Below, piece after piece: positions 46,730 to 55,987 of a stretch of DNA of 64,000 bases (the stretch's first letter is position 1; each line of letters begins with the position of its first letter). The notes beneath the pieces are model-generated. The model saw only the letters and a list, made by a program, of their open reading frames with translations. It searched no databases and was not told where the DNA came from. The position numbers and the translations under genes are program-made. Source of the DNA: Stenotrophomonas sp. YIM B06876 (GTDB lineage: Bacteria; Pseudomonadota; Gammaproteobacteria; Xanthomonadales; Xanthomonadaceae); the NCBI RefSeq assembly GCF_030711595.1, contig NZ_JAUJUJ010000002.1, positions 62,001 through 126,000 on the forward strand, given 5' to 3'.

Positions 46730-47980
46730 TCAGCGCAATATCTGGTCCATGCGGATGCGGTTGGCGAACAGCGAGAACGCCAGGGCGCCGGCAAGGCCGT
46801 TGGCGCGGCTGACCCACGGTGGCAGCCAGCGCGGTGGCGCCAGCACGCCGGCTTCGAACAAGGGCGCCAGCGCCTGCGCATCATCCAGCGTCATCTTGCC
46901 GGCGAACAGCCAGCGGCAGGTCTGCAGTTGCTCGTCGCGCAACATCTGCCGGAAGAACGTATGCACCGACACCAGCCCGCGCAGATACACGGTGTCCTTG
47001 GTGAAGGCGCCGCCACCGGTCACCGGCACCCCACGGAACACGCGCTGGGCCGAGGAAAAACTCTCTTCAGGAATCTGCCCGGCCTGGTCGAAATAGTTGA
47101 ATACCTCGATGAAATCGGCGCCCGCGCGCGCCATCGCAATCGCCTCGATGCGCAGGCTGATGCGCTTGAGCCGCTGGATATCGATGCTGCCGGTGATCTG
47201 TTCGGCAAATGTCGCCAGCCCTTCCTGGGTCGCGGTGATGCGCGGCGAGGCCAGCGCCAGGCTGGGCAGCAGCGTCTGCTCGCGGCCGTTGAGCGAGGTC
47301 AGCGAATGCACCAGTGCCTCGTGCTGGAACAGCTGGGCGCGATCGTAGGCACTGAAGCGGGCGCTGGTGCGCAGACGCAGACGGGTGGCGCCTGCGGCGG
47401 CCTTGGCAATCAGCTGCGGGTCCAGTTCCACGCGGATCACGCGCGCGTCGAAGAACTCGTCCAGATCGCCCTGCAACTGCAGCTGCAAGGCGGCGGCCGA
47501 CACCGGTACCTGCTCTTCCGGCGCCAGCAATTCGTGGTCCAGCTCCTGCGCGATCTGGATGAAGTGACCGGCCGCCTCGCGTGCACTGGGGCCGTTGCCC
47601 GGCATCGGCTGTTGCGGGCTGCCGAACAGCTGCGCCGAATAGCCATCCACCGCGCGCGTGCCCAGCGATTCCAGCAGGCCGGCCGCCAGATCCCAGCTGT
47701 GCACCGACTCGCGCAGATACACGCCCAACGGATGCGCCGGATCGGCCGCCCGGGCGATGGCCGCCAGCGCGCGCCGCGCATCGCTGAAATCATGCTTCGG
47801 ATAGGCCACCTGCGGCAGCTGTGGATTGCCGCGCGCCACGCTGCGCAGAAACGGCGCCTGGGTCGAGGCCGGCCAGCTGGTCAGCGTCAGCAGGCGCAGG
47901 CCGCGCACCGCGTCGACCAGCCGCGCATCCAGCGCGGCATGGTGGGCGATGGCCGGATCACCGGCGGCGGCACGCGTCAC
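46730..47980 (-). CDS. QEGLA-motif protein, putative zinc metallopeptidase (DUF1704)
   Basis: A 416-residue protein of the group named for its QEGLA motif (TQEGLATFAEQ, residues 252-256). Thirty residues earlier lies HEALVH (H220, E221, H225), an HExxxH zinc-site pattern. The same arrangement occurs in the eukaryotic MATCAP tubulin carboxypeptidases, to which this family is related, so a metallo-carboxypeptidase role is plausible; the bacterial substrate is unknown. The start is GTG at 47980 with GGGAG upstream; an ATG extension to 48052 would overlap the rsgA coding end. It is directly downstream of rsgA on the same strand. Confidence 0.8.
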   Translation of the reverse strand: MTRAAAGDPAIAHHAALDARLVDAVRGLRLLTLTSWPASTQAPFLRSVARGNPQLPQVAYPKHDFSDARRALAAIARAADPAHPLGVYLRESVHSWDLAAGLLESLGTRAVDGYSAQLFGSPQQPMPGNGPSAREAAGHFIQIAQELDHELLAPEEQVPVSAAALQLQLQGDLDEFFDARVIRVELDPQLIAKAAAGATRLRLRTSARFSAYDRAQLFQHEALVHSLTSLNGREQTLLPSLALASPRITATQEGLATFAEQITGSIDIQRLKRISLRIEAIAMARAGADFIEVFNYFDQAGQIPEESFSSAQRVFRGVPVTGGGAFTKDTVYLRGLVSVHTFFRQMLRDEQLQTCRWLFAGKMTLDDAQALAPLFEAGVLAPPRWLPPWVSRANGLAGALAFSLFANRIRMDQILR

Positions 47981-48029
47981 CGCAGGCTCCCGGCAACCAC
48001 TACAGGCGCGGCCATGGTCAGGCCCGGCC

Positions 48030-49127
48030 TCAGCGGCGCCCGCCCTTGCCACCCGGACGCCACTGCGCGCCGCGGCCGACGTGCTTGCGTTCCTGGGCCT
48101 GCTGCGCCTGGCGCACCGCCAGCTTGGCCGCCGCGGCCGCCACTTCCTCGCGCAGCTTCAGATAGTTCAGCAGCCGGCTTTCCTCCAGATCGCCGCGCCC
48201 GATTGCCGCCTGCACCATGCAGCCCGGCTCCTGCTCGTGCGCGCAGTCGCGGAAGCGGCACTGCGCGGCCAGCGCCTCGACATCGGCAAACCCGCCCTCG
48301 CCAAGCACTTCCTCACCGGTGGGCTTGAGTTCGCGCATGCCCGGGGTATCGATCAGGCAGGCCCCGGCAGGCAGCGGGATCAATGCGCGGTGGGTGGTGG
48401 TGTGGCGGCCACGCGAATCATTCTCGCGGACATCGGCCGTCTTCATCCGCTCGTAGCCGAGCAGGGTGTTGGTCAAGGTCGACTTGCCAGCCCCGGACGA
48501 GCCGACCAGCACCACCGTGCGCCCGGCACCCAGCCAGGGCAGCAAGCCTGCGGCGCTGGCCGGGTCCTTGCCGTTGATCGCCAGCAACGGGATGTCCTGC
48601 GCCGCCAGTTCTTCCAGCACCGCCAGCGCATCGGCGCTGTATTCGGTCTGGTCGGCCTTGGTCAGCACCACCACCGGCGCGGCGCCACCGCCGCCGACCA
48701 GCATCAGGTACCGCTCGATCCGGCGCGGATTGAAGTCCGCATCCAGCCCGCAGACGATGAACACCGTATCGATATTGGCCGCGATCACCTGCTGGTGGTA
48801 ATGCTCGCCGGCCGCGCCGCGCTTGATCGCGGTACGCCGCGGCAGCAACGCGACGATCTTGATGCCCTCCAGCAGCACCCAGTCGCCGACCGCCGCACGC
48901 TCGTGGCTGGGGAACCGCGGGCGCTGCCATTCCGGCGGCGATTCGGTCTTGATCGCCGCCTCGGGGGCGTCGGCGACGATGTAGCCGGTGCGGTGCTGTT
49001 CGATCACCCGGGCCGGACGCGCATGGGGATGGTCGGCGAAGGCCTGCCGCCACGCCGGCTCTTCGGGAGTTCCGGGCCATGGCCAGCCGATGGTGCGCAG
49101 TGCGGTGAAATCGGGGGAATCGGTCAT
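48030..49127 (-). CDS. rsgA: Ribosome small subunit-dependent GTPase
   Basis: A 365-residue circularly permuted GTPase that checks late 30S subunit maturation. Motif order G4 (TKAD, 156-159), G1 (GSSGAGKST, 209-217), G3 (DTPG, 260-263) shows the permutation. An N-terminal OB-like domain and a C-terminal zinc site (C290, C295, H297, C303) complete the family layout. A basic tail follows. It lies 49 bases before the QEGLA gene on the same strand. Confidence 0.96.
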   Translation of the reverse strand: MTDSPDFTALRTIGWPWPGTPEEPAWRQAFADHPHARPARVIEQHRTGYIVADAPEAAIKTESPPEWQRPRFPSHERAAVGDWVLLEGIKIVALLPRRTAIKRGAAGEHYHQQVIAANIDTVFIVCGLDADFNPRRIERYLMLVGGGGAAPVVVLTKADQTEYSADALAVLEELAAQDIPLLAINGKDPASAAGLLPWLGAGRTVVLVGSSGAGKSTLTNTLLGYERMKTADVRENDSRGRHTTTHRALIPLPAGACLIDTPGMRELKPTGEEVLGEGGFADVEALAAQCRFRDCAHEQEPGCMVQAAIGRGDLEESRLLNYLKLREEVAAAAAKLAVRQAQQAQERKHVGRGAQWRPGGKGGRR

Positions 49128-49286
49128 CGGCCAATTCTAGAGGGTGGCGGCCCGTACGTCCGCAGCGGCCGCTGCGGGCTGCCCCCGCAGGCCCTGCGGT
49201 GACTGCATTTACTCGCGCCGCCGGCTGGCCCCGCAGCGCAGCAATTCCGCTAACATCCAGCTTCCATGCCTCCGGATGGCCCTGCA

Positions 49287-50561
49287 ATGTCGACTCCGCC
49301 GCTGAAGCCGCTCGCCACCCGCGAGCGCCTGTCTGAAGTCCGCTACGAGATCCGGGGCGAACTGGCGCGGCGGGCGCGGGAGCTGGAGGCGCAGGGCCGC
49401 AGCCTGATCAAGCTCAACATCGGCAACCCCGGCAACTTCGGCTTCCGCGCGCCCGAGCACCTGCAGCGCGCGATCGCCGACGACATGGGCCGCACCGATC
49501 CCTATACCCACCAGCAGGGCCTGCCGGTGGCACGCGAAGCGATCGCGGCCGCCTACGCCCGGCGCGGCGCACCGGATGCGCATCCGGAGCGGGTATTCAT
49601 CGGCAATGGCGTGTCCGAACTGATCGATCTGTCATTGCGCGCCCTGCTCAATCCCGGCGATGAAGTGCTGGTGCCTTCGCCCGACTACCCGCTGTGGTCG
49701 GCGGCCACCATCCTCAACGACGGCCGCCCGGTGTATTACCGCTGCGCCCCGGAAAACGGCTTCCAGCCCGATCCGGTCGAGATCGAGGCACTGGTGTCCT
49801 CGCGCACCCGCGCCATCGTGCTGATCAATCCGAACAACCCCAGCGGCGCCAGCTATCCGCGCGAGTTGCTTGAACGCATCGTCGCCATCGCCGCCAGGCA
49901 CAACCTGCTGCTGCTGGTCGATGAGATCTACGACCAGATCCTGTACGACGATGCGGTGTTCCAGCCGGTCGCGCCGCTGGCCGGCGCGCATCCGTGCCTG
50001 ACCTTCAGCGGCCTGAGCAAGGTGCACCGTGCCTGCGGCTGGCGCGTGGGCTGGGCGCTGCTGTCCGGCGCGGCCGGACGGCTGGGCGAATTCCGTGCGG
50101 CGCTGGACCTGCTCAGCGCGCTGCGGCTGTGCGCCAACGTGCCCGGCCAGTACGCCATCGACGCGGCGGTGAACGGGCCGGACACGATCTCGCCGCTGTG
50201 CGCACCCGGTGGACGCCTGTATGAAACCCGGCGCGCAGTGATCGACGCCTGCAACGCCAGCGAGCATCTGGCGCTGGTGGCCCCGGCCGGCGCGCTGTAC
50301 GCGTTCCCGGCGGTGGTCGGTGCGGCGGCCCGCGGTTTCGACGACCACGATTTCGCGCTGGAACTGATGAACGAGGAAGGGGTGCTGGTGGTGCCCGGTG
50401 CCAGCTTCAACGTGCCCTACCGCCACCACTTCCGCGTCACCCTGCTGCCCGAGCCGGAAGTGATGGCCGAGGTGTTCGGCCGCATCGAGCGGGTGCTGGC
50501 CCGGCGCGCCGAGGCGAACACCAAAGTGGTGCCGATCACCTCGCGCAGCGCGGTGGCCTGA
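49287..50561 (+). CDS. alaA: Alanine/aspartate-type class I aminotransferase (AlaA-like)
   Basis: A 424-residue PLP aminotransferase of fold type I. The Schiff-base Lys245 is in SGLSKVHRACGWRVGW, with INPNNPSGASYP and VDEIYDQI as cofactor contacts. The LNIGNPGNFGF start region matches AlaA-type glutamate-pyruvate transaminases. The start is uncertain between 49287 (MSTPPLKPL) and 49266; the former matches homologs as I recall them. It is divergent from rsgA and followed by an SGNH hydrolase gene after 6 bases, so a short operon is likely. Confidence 0.88.
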   Translation: MSTPPLKPLATRERLSEVRYEIRGELARRARELEAQGRSLIKLNIGNPGNFGFRAPEHLQRAIADDMGRTDPYTHQQGLPVAREAIAAAYARRGAPDAHPERVFIGNGVSELIDLSLRALLNPGDEVLVPSPDYPLWSAATILNDGRPVYYRCAPENGFQPDPVEIEALVSSRTRAIVLINPNNPSGASYPRELLERIVAIAARHNLLLLVDEIYDQILYDDAVFQPVAPLAGAHPCLTFSGLSKVHRACGWRVGWALLSGAAGRLGEFRAALDLLSALRLCANVPGQYAIDAAVNGPDTISPLCAPGGRLYETRRAVIDACNASEHLALVAPAGALYAFPAVVGAAARGFDDHDFALELMNEEGVLVVPGASFNVPYRHHFRVTLLPEPEVMAEVFGRIERVLARRAEANTKVVPITSRSAVA

Positions 50562-50567
50562 GCGCCC

Positions 50568-51230
50568 ATGACCCTGCCTGACAACGCCCTTCCTCCGCCA
50601 CCGGTGCTGCGCTATCTGGCACTGGGTGATTCCTACACGATTGGCGAGGGCGTCACCGGCAGCGGCCGCTGGCCGGTACAACTGGCCTCGGCCCTGCGTA
50701 ACCGTGGCATCGGCCTGGCCGATCCGCAGATCATCGCCACCACCGGCTGGACCACCGACGAACTGCTGGCCGGTATCGAGGCCGGAGCACCGCAGGGGCC
50801 GTTTGATCTGGTCAGCCTGCTGATCGGGGTCAACAACCAGTACCGCGGCCGCGCACTGGACGACTACCGCGAACAGTTCGAACTGCTGCTGCAACGCGCG
50901 ATCGCCCTGGCCGGCGGCAATCCGCGGCGGGTGCTGGTGCTGTCGATCCCGGATTGGGGGGTGACCCCGTTTGCCGCCGCGCAGGCGCGCGCTGCCGCCA
51001 CCATCGCCAGCGAGCTGGATGCGTTCAACGCCACCGCCCGCGCCTGCTGCGAGCAGCGGCACGTCGCCTTCGTCGATATCACCGGCATCAGCCGCGACCG
51101 CGGCAGTGAAGCGGAAATGCTGGTGGAGGACGGCCTGCATCCGTCTGCCGCGATGTATGCGCGCTGGACCCGGGCCGCGTTGGCGCCGGCCCGGCACTTG
51201 CTGACGGCAGCTGCCACGGCGGCGCCCTGA
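50568..51230 (+). CDS. SGNH/GDSL-family hydrolase
   Basis: A 220-residue esterase-like protein. The catalytic serine is S22 in LALGDSYT; block III has GVNNQYRG (N89), and D188/H191 (DGLHPSA) complete the triad. There is no signal peptide, so it is cytoplasmic. GDSL enzymes act on acyl esters, thioesters or acetylated sugars, and the substrate is not evident. It starts 6 bases after the aminotransferase gene and runs directly into the methyltransferase gene, so the three probably share a transcript. Confidence 0.88.
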   Translation: MTLPDNALPPPPVLRYLALGDSYTIGEGVTGSGRWPVQLASALRNRGIGLADPQIIATTGWTTDELLAGIEAGAPQGPFDLVSLLIGVNNQYRGRALDDYREQFELLLQRAIALAGGNPRRVLVLSIPDWGVTPFAAAQARAAATIASELDAFNATARACCEQRHVAFVDITGISRDRGSEAEMLVEDGLHPSAAMYARWTRAALAPARHLLTAAATAAP

Positions 51231-51235
51231 ACGCG

Positions 51236-51922
51236 GTGAACCCGCGCGTGCTGGACACCGCCCAGGCCCGGGCGATCGCGCGCGCGTTCCTGCCGCAAAC
51301 GCGGCTGGGCAACCGCCGCAACTACTTCTATACCCGCGGCAAGCTGGCCAGTGACCCGTTGTATCCGGGGGTGCTGGACGCGCTTCGCGGCGACCTGCAC
51401 CCGCTGCTGGATCTGGGCTGTGGCCTGGGGCTGCTGGCCCACACCTTGCGCGGCGACAACCAGCAACAGCCCTACCACGGGGTGGATATCGACCCCGGCA
51501 AACTGGAGAGCGCCACCCGTGCCAGCCGCCGCGCCGGTCTGCACGGCGTGGCTTTCACTGCGCATGATCTGGCCGCCGGGTTGCCCGAACACCGCGGCAG
51601 CGTCGCGTTGCTGGACGTGCTGCACTATCTGCCCGCCCAGGCCCAGCGCCAGCTGCTGGCCGGGGTGATGGCGATGCTGCCGGCGGGCGGGCGGCTGGTG
51701 ATCCGCACCCCCTTGGCCGACCGCAGCGCGCGCGACCGCACCACCCGCCTCACCGATCTGCTGGCGCACCTGGTCGGCTGGATGGGCCCACAGCCACGGC
51801 ACTATCCACGCGCCGCCGAACTGCGTGAACAGCTGCACGGCGCCGGCCTGAGCACCGGTCTCGCCCCGCTGTACGGCAACACCCCGTTCAACAACTGGCT
51901 GATCGTCGCCCAGCGGCGTTGA
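51236..51922 (+). CDS. SAM-dependent methyltransferase, class I
   Basis: A 228-residue protein with a clear SAM-binding motif (LLDLGCGLGLLAHTL), an acidic end to strand beta2 (YHGVDIDPGKLESA) and the beta4 segment LLDVLHYLP. The N-terminal RGKLASDPLYPGVL segment is typical of a small proteobacterial group with unknown acceptor. The start is GTG at 51236, five bases after the preceding stop, so it belongs to the alaA unit. Confidence 0.82.
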   Translation: MNPRVLDTAQARAIARAFLPQTRLGNRRNYFYTRGKLASDPLYPGVLDALRGDLHPLLDLGCGLGLLAHTLRGDNQQQPYHGVDIDPGKLESATRASRRAGLHGVAFTAHDLAAGLPEHRGSVALLDVLHYLPAQAQRQLLAGVMAMLPAGGRLVIRTPLADRSARDRTTRLTDLLAHLVGWMGPQPRHYPRAAELREQLHGAGLSTGLAPLYGNTPFNNWLIVAQRR

Positions 51923-52051
51923 GCGCCGCGGCGGCACCGGGATCCGTTTGCACCGATAATCGCGCCACGGCGCCGACATTCCGCCCCCGTTTTCCGGCCG
52001 GCCAGCCGCCGGCCCTTCGCGCTTCGTGCGCAGCCCCCCTCAGGACATCCC

Positions 52052-52372
52052 GTGAGAAAGACTTACCAGCTCAACATCGAAGGCAAGAACCGCGACCGCC
52101 TTGTGGAAGCAGCCAAACACGACATCCGCAAGTATGTGAAACGCGAGCGCGGCAAGGAATTGCCGGCCGGCGCCGACTTCTGGGATTTCGACAGCAAGTC
52201 CGGCGTGGACGAGGCCGGCGCCGTCAGCGTGCCGTTTGCCGAGCTGATCCGCTCGGTCGATACGCTGGTGACCGCCGGCAATGACCAGTTCTTCGTCGAA
52301 GTGCTGCGCAAGCCGGGCAAGCGCACGCCCAAGCCGGTGCCCGCGGCCGACGACGAAATCCTGGAAGACTGA
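52052..52372 (+). CDS. DUF6172-type small protein
   Basis: A 106-residue, highly charged cytoplasmic protein (MRKTYQLNIEGKNRDRLVEA at the start, FWDFDSKSG in the middle). This matches, as far as I recall, the DUF6172 group, whose function is unknown. The start is GTG at 52052. A GATAAT hexamer near 51955 could be its -10 box. It is convergent with the DEAD-box helicase gene, 19 bases away. Confidence 0.7.
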   Translation: MRKTYQLNIEGKNRDRLVEAAKHDIRKYVKRERGKELPAGADFWDFDSKSGVDEAGAVSVPFAELIRSVDTLVTAGNDQFFVEVLRKPGKRTPKPVPAADDEILED

Positions 52373-52391
52373 GGTCCCGCCACCGCCCGCG

Positions 52392-53654
52392 TCACTTCGC
52401 GGGTGGTGTGCCGGCGGCGGCCGCCGCCCGCAGGCGATCCTTCTTGCTGGGACGGCGGCCCTTGATACCGCCATTGCCATCGGCCACCGCTGCCGGTGCG
52501 GCAACGTCCTGCGGTTCGAAGCCGGGCACCTGCTCGCGTTCAATCTGCAACTGCTGGCGTTTCTCGATCAGGCGCAGGTGCGCCTCGGTGTCGGCGCTGA
52601 CAAAACTGACCGCCAACCCCGACTCGCCGGCACGCCCGGTGCGGCCGATGCGATGGGTGTAATCGGCCGGCGAACGCGGCAGGTCGTAATTGACCACCAC
52701 CGGCAGCTGCACAATATCGATACCGCGCGCGGCCACATCGGTGGCCACCAGCACCTGCACCTCGCCGGTGCGGAACGACTGCAACACGCGCAGGCGGCGG
52801 CCGTTGGACAGATCGCCATGCAGCGCGGCGGCAGACACGCCCGCCTTGGCCAGTTTGTCGGCCACCACTTCACTGCCGTGGCGGCTGCCGACAAATACCA
52901 GCGCGCGCGGCCAGCCCTGTTGCCGCAGCAGATGGGCCAGCAGCTGGGTCCGGCGCCCGCTGTCGACCCGGATCGCCCGCTGGGTGATCTCCGGCTGCTC
53001 CGCATGGGAATCGATCTCGATGCGCTGCGGATCGCGCAGCCCGGCCGCCGCCAGCCGGGCGATGGCCGGCGGGAAGGTCGCCGAAAACAGCAGCGTCTGC
53101 CGCTTTGCCGGCACCTTCAGCAGGATCTGCGCCAGTTCCTCGCCAAAGCCCAGATCCAGCAGCCGGTCGGCCTCGTCCAGCACCAGCGTGGCCAGCTGTT
53201 TCAATGACAGCGCGTTGTGGGACAGCAGATCCAGCAACCGCCCCGGCGTGGCCACGAGCACGTCGGCGCCGCCGCGCAATTCCATCATCTGCGGGTTGAT
53301 CGAGACCCCGCCCACCGCCACCACCACCTTCGGCCGCCGCGGCAGATGCGCCGCCAGCGCGGTGAAGGTTTCCGCCACCTGCAGCGCCAGTTCCCGGGTG
53401 GGCACCAGCACCAGCTGCGGCACCGCCCGGGCAGCGCCGGATTCGCGGGTGATGAACTGCTGCAGCAACGGCACCACGAACGCAGCCGTCTTGCCGGAGC
53501 CGGTCGGCGCCATCGCGATCACGTCGCGGCCCTGCACGATCACCGGCACCGCGCGCTGCTGGACCGGTGTCGGCTGCACGTAGCCCTGTTCCTGCAGCGC
53601 CCGCTGCAAGGCGGGCAGGAGATACGGCGACAGACCAAGATGGGAAAAGGGCAT
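52392..53654 (-). CDS. rhlE: DEAD-box ATP-dependent RNA helicase (RhlE-like)
   Basis: A 420-residue RNA helicase. Motifs in order: Q motif (PTPVQQ), I APTGSGKT (49-56), Ia PTRELA, II DEAD (160-163), III SAT (191-193), then ALVFVGSRHG, TDVAARGID and HRIGRTGRAG in the second RecA domain. A basic, Ala/Lys-rich tail of about 60 residues probably binds RNA. It fits the RhlE group, which acts in ribosome assembly and RNA decay; RhlB or SrmB-like roles cannot be excluded. The start at 53654 is the first ATG before the Q-motif region. Confidence 0.92.
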   Translation of the reverse strand: MPFSHLGLSPYLLPALQRALQEQGYVQPTPVQQRAVPVIVQGRDVIAMAPTGSGKTAAFVVPLLQQFITRESGAARAVPQLVLVPTRELALQVAETFTALAAHLPRRPKVVVAVGGVSINPQMMELRGGADVLVATPGRLLDLLSHNALSLKQLATLVLDEADRLLDLGFGEELAQILLKVPAKRQTLLFSATFPPAIARLAAAGLRDPQRIEIDSHAEQPEITQRAIRVDSGRRTQLLAHLLRQQGWPRALVFVGSRHGSEVVADKLAKAGVSAAALHGDLSNGRRLRVLQSFRTGEVQVLVATDVAARGIDIVQLPVVVNYDLPRSPADYTHRIGRTGRAGESGLAVSFVSADTEAHLRLIEKRQQLQIEREQVPGFEPQDVAAPAAVADGNGGIKGRRPSKKDRLRAAAAAGTPPAK

Positions 53655-54075
53655 GGAAACTCGGATCGGGACGCCGGCGACGGCAGGAACGGCCGGCAGG
53701 CGGCCGGTCGGGGCAGACAAGTCTAGTCCTCATCCACGATGCGGCAATATCCGCCCGCGCGCTGGCCGATGCGGGCCGGCCGCTACTTCAGCGGCCTGTG
53801 CCTGCAGCGACCTGTCCAGGCCTGGATACAGGGCGTTGAATGGTGGCCGACGTGCTGCAGACCGCTACCGGCAACGGGCGCGAGCAGGAGTCGCCCCCTG
53901 GTGGCCGGCCTGCCCTAGTTCGACCACCTGCCTGCGCGGATGACCGCGGACTTCCCTGGAATTGCCGGGGGTTATGCGCAGACAGCGGTAGAAAGTTCCG
54001 GCTTCGGATGGATGCCTGCCACGTTGACACCGGTTTTTCCGGCGGGCGCGCTGCTGGCGGGGCTGACCGCGCCGC
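53655..54075. other. Intergenic region, 421 bases
   Basis: It lies between the deacetylase gene end and the helicase gene start, both on the minus strand. It should hold the helicase promoter. No convincing ORF, hairpin with T run or repeat is seen. Confidence 0.4.
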
Positions 54076-54852
54076 TCAGCCCGGCGCTTGCGCGCGCAGC
54101 CCGCGCGTCTGCAATTGCTGCAGCACCGCCTCCAGGATGACCAGATTGTGGCCATGGGCGGCGCCCTCGTGCAGCAACACAATGGCGCCGGGAGCAAGAT
54201 CGGCGGCAATGCGTTCGACCACCGCCTGCGGCTGGCAATCGACGCCATCGAAGCCGCGCGCGCTCCAGCCGACCCGGGTCAGCCCATGCCGCTGCAACAC
54301 CGCGGCCACGAACGGATTGGTCATGCCGACCACCGAGCGGTACCAGCGCGGCGCGGCCCCGGTGATCTGCGCCAGCGCGTGCTGGCACTGGCCGATTTCA
54401 CGCGCCAGCTGCGCCGGCCCCAGCGCCCAGAAGCGCGCCTGTGGATGCGAATGGCTGTGGTTGCCGAGGCTGTGGCCGCGCTGGAGCACCTCGCGCACCA
54501 GTTCGGGCCGTGCCGCTGCGCGCTCACCGACCACGAAAAAAGTGGCGCAGGCGTCGTAGCGCTCCAGCAGATCCAGCATCGGCCGGGTGTCGTCGGACGG
54601 GCCATCGTCAATCGTCAGCCAGACGCGGTCATCGCCGTGCGGCAGACGGCTCAGCACCGGCGCATAGAAACGGCTGTTGGGCAGGAACACCGGCAGCACG
54701 AACAGGACGTGGCTGGCCAGCATCAGCGGCACTCCGGTTTTCCAGCCCAGCTGCCACCACAGCAGCGCCACCAGTGCCTGCGACAGCGCCAGCCACGCCA
54801 GCCAGCGCCACGGGCGGGCGGGGATGCGATGCAGGGTTTGCGTGGCGGTCAT
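54076..54852 (-). CDS. Polysaccharide deacetylase (NodB domain) membrane protein
   Basis: A 258-residue protein with two N-terminal hydrophobic segments (about 17-35 and 42-58) followed by a NodB deacetylase domain. The metal-binding motif is TIDDGPSDDT (D82, D83) and HSHSH (H132, H136), so an active enzyme is likely. It would remove acetyl groups from a glycan at or near the membrane. The start at 54852 was chosen over 54867. It is divergent from the glutaredoxin-fusion gene by 61 bases. Confidence 0.85.
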   Translation of the reverse strand: MTATQTLHRIPARPWRWLAWLALSQALVALLWWQLGWKTGVPLMLASHVLFVLPVFLPNSRFYAPVLSRLPHGDDRVWLTIDDGPSDDTRPMLDLLERYDACATFFVVGERAAARPELVREVLQRGHSLGNHSHSHPQARFWALGPAQLAREIGQCQHALAQITGAAPRWYRSVVGMTNPFVAAVLQRHGLTRVGWSARGFDGVDCQPQAVVERIAADLAPGAIVLLHEGAAHGHNLVILEAVLQQLQTRGLRAQAPG

Positions 54853-54913
54853 GTCCCATGATGCCATGCAGCGTAGAATCCCCTGTGTCTTCGACCACTT
54901 TTACGAGTACACG

Positions 54914-55840
54914 ATGTCCCTGGATCCTGCCCTGCGTTCACGCATCGAATCCCTTCTTGGCGCCAACCGCGTCGTGCTGTTCATGAAGGGCCAGCCCACC
55001 ATGCCGCAGTGCGGTTTTTCGGCCAAGGCAGTCGGCGCGCTGACCGACCTGGGCGTGGACTTCGCCCACGTCAACGTACTGGCCGATGCGGAAATCCGCG
55101 AAGGCATCAAGGCCTATGGCGACTGGCCGACCATTCCGCAGCTGTATGTGGATGGCGAACTGGTCGGCGGCAGCGACATCATCCTGCAGATGGCCAACAG
55201 CGGCGAGCTCAGCACGCTGCTGGGCGTGGCCGCGCCGGACCGCACCCCGCCGTCGATCACGGTGACCCCGGCCGCCGTGGAAATGCTCAAGGGCGCGCTG
55301 GCCGACGCGCCCGGTGCCGCACTGCAGCTGGGCATCGACGCCCAGTTCCAGCCGAACTTCCAGCTGGCCCCGCATGACGACAACGCCATTGCCGCCGAAT
55401 CCAATGGCCTGCGCGTGCAGTTCGACCCGGCCAGCGCGCGCCGCGCCAATGGCATCACCATCGACTGGGTCGAGGACATCCGCGGCAAGGGTCTGGCGAT
55501 CGACAATCCGAACGCCCCCAAGCCGGTCAAGGACCTGAGCGTGCGCGAAGCCGACGACCAGCTGCGCGCCGGCCGCCTGACCCTGGTGGACGTGCGCCCG
55601 GCCGACGAGCGTGCGATCGCCGCGATCAACGCCCCGTTTGAAACCCTGGATGGCGACAACCGCGCCAGGCTCGAGGCCCTGCCCAAGGACACCGCGCTGG
55701 CGTTCCTGTGCCACCGCGGTGGGCGCAGCGCCCAGGCGGCCGAACATTTCCGTTCGCTCGGCTTCACCCGCGTGCACAACGTGGTCGGCGGCATCGACGC
55801 GTGGTCGGACGAAGTGGACAACGGCGTGCCGAAGTACTGA
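54914..55840 (+). CDS. grxD: Monothiol glutaredoxin Grx4 fused to degenerate A-type and rhodanese domains
   Basis: A 308-residue three-domain protein. Residues 1-105: monothiol glutaredoxin with active site CGFS (C33), WPTIPQLYV and GGSDI, the Fe-S carrier type. Residues about 114-203: the shape of an A-type scaffold (ITVTPAAVEMLK, ITIDWVEDI, LAIDNPNAPKP), but all three cluster-binding cysteines are missing. Residues 206-305: rhodanese domain with C266 in FLCHRGGRS. It may link sulfur transfer and Fe-S delivery in the cytoplasm. Single-domain Grx4 is the rule in E. coli; this fusion seems usual in the Xanthomonas group. A terminator follows. Confidence 0.93.
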   Translation: MSLDPALRSRIESLLGANRVVLFMKGQPTMPQCGFSAKAVGALTDLGVDFAHVNVLADAEIREGIKAYGDWPTIPQLYVDGELVGGSDIILQMANSGELSTLLGVAAPDRTPPSITVTPAAVEMLKGALADAPGAALQLGIDAQFQPNFQLAPHDDNAIAAESNGLRVQFDPASARRANGITIDWVEDIRGKGLAIDNPNAPKPVKDLSVREADDQLRAGRLTLVDVRPADERAIAAINAPFETLDGDNRARLEALPKDTALAFLCHRGGRSAQAAEHFRSLGFTRVHNVVGGIDAWSDEVDNGVPKY

Positions 55841-55865
55841 GTTCCAGAGTCGGGCTGCAGACAAG

Positions 55866-55889
55866 ACGCCGGCGCACGCCGGCGTTTTT
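55866..55889 (+). terminator. Terminator after the Grx4 fusion gene
   Basis: ACGCCGGCG and CGCCGGCGT with a 2-base centre, followed by five T residues, 25 bases after the stop. The symmetric palindrome means the actual loop will take in part of the stem. Confidence 0.75.
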
Positions 55890-55987
55890 CTGTCCGCAAT
55901 TCTCTTCGGCATCAAGCCGGCGTCATGCCGGCGGCGGAATATTCCGGGGCAGTGCCGGCAACCGGCTGGCTGCTCTACGCGCGGCGC

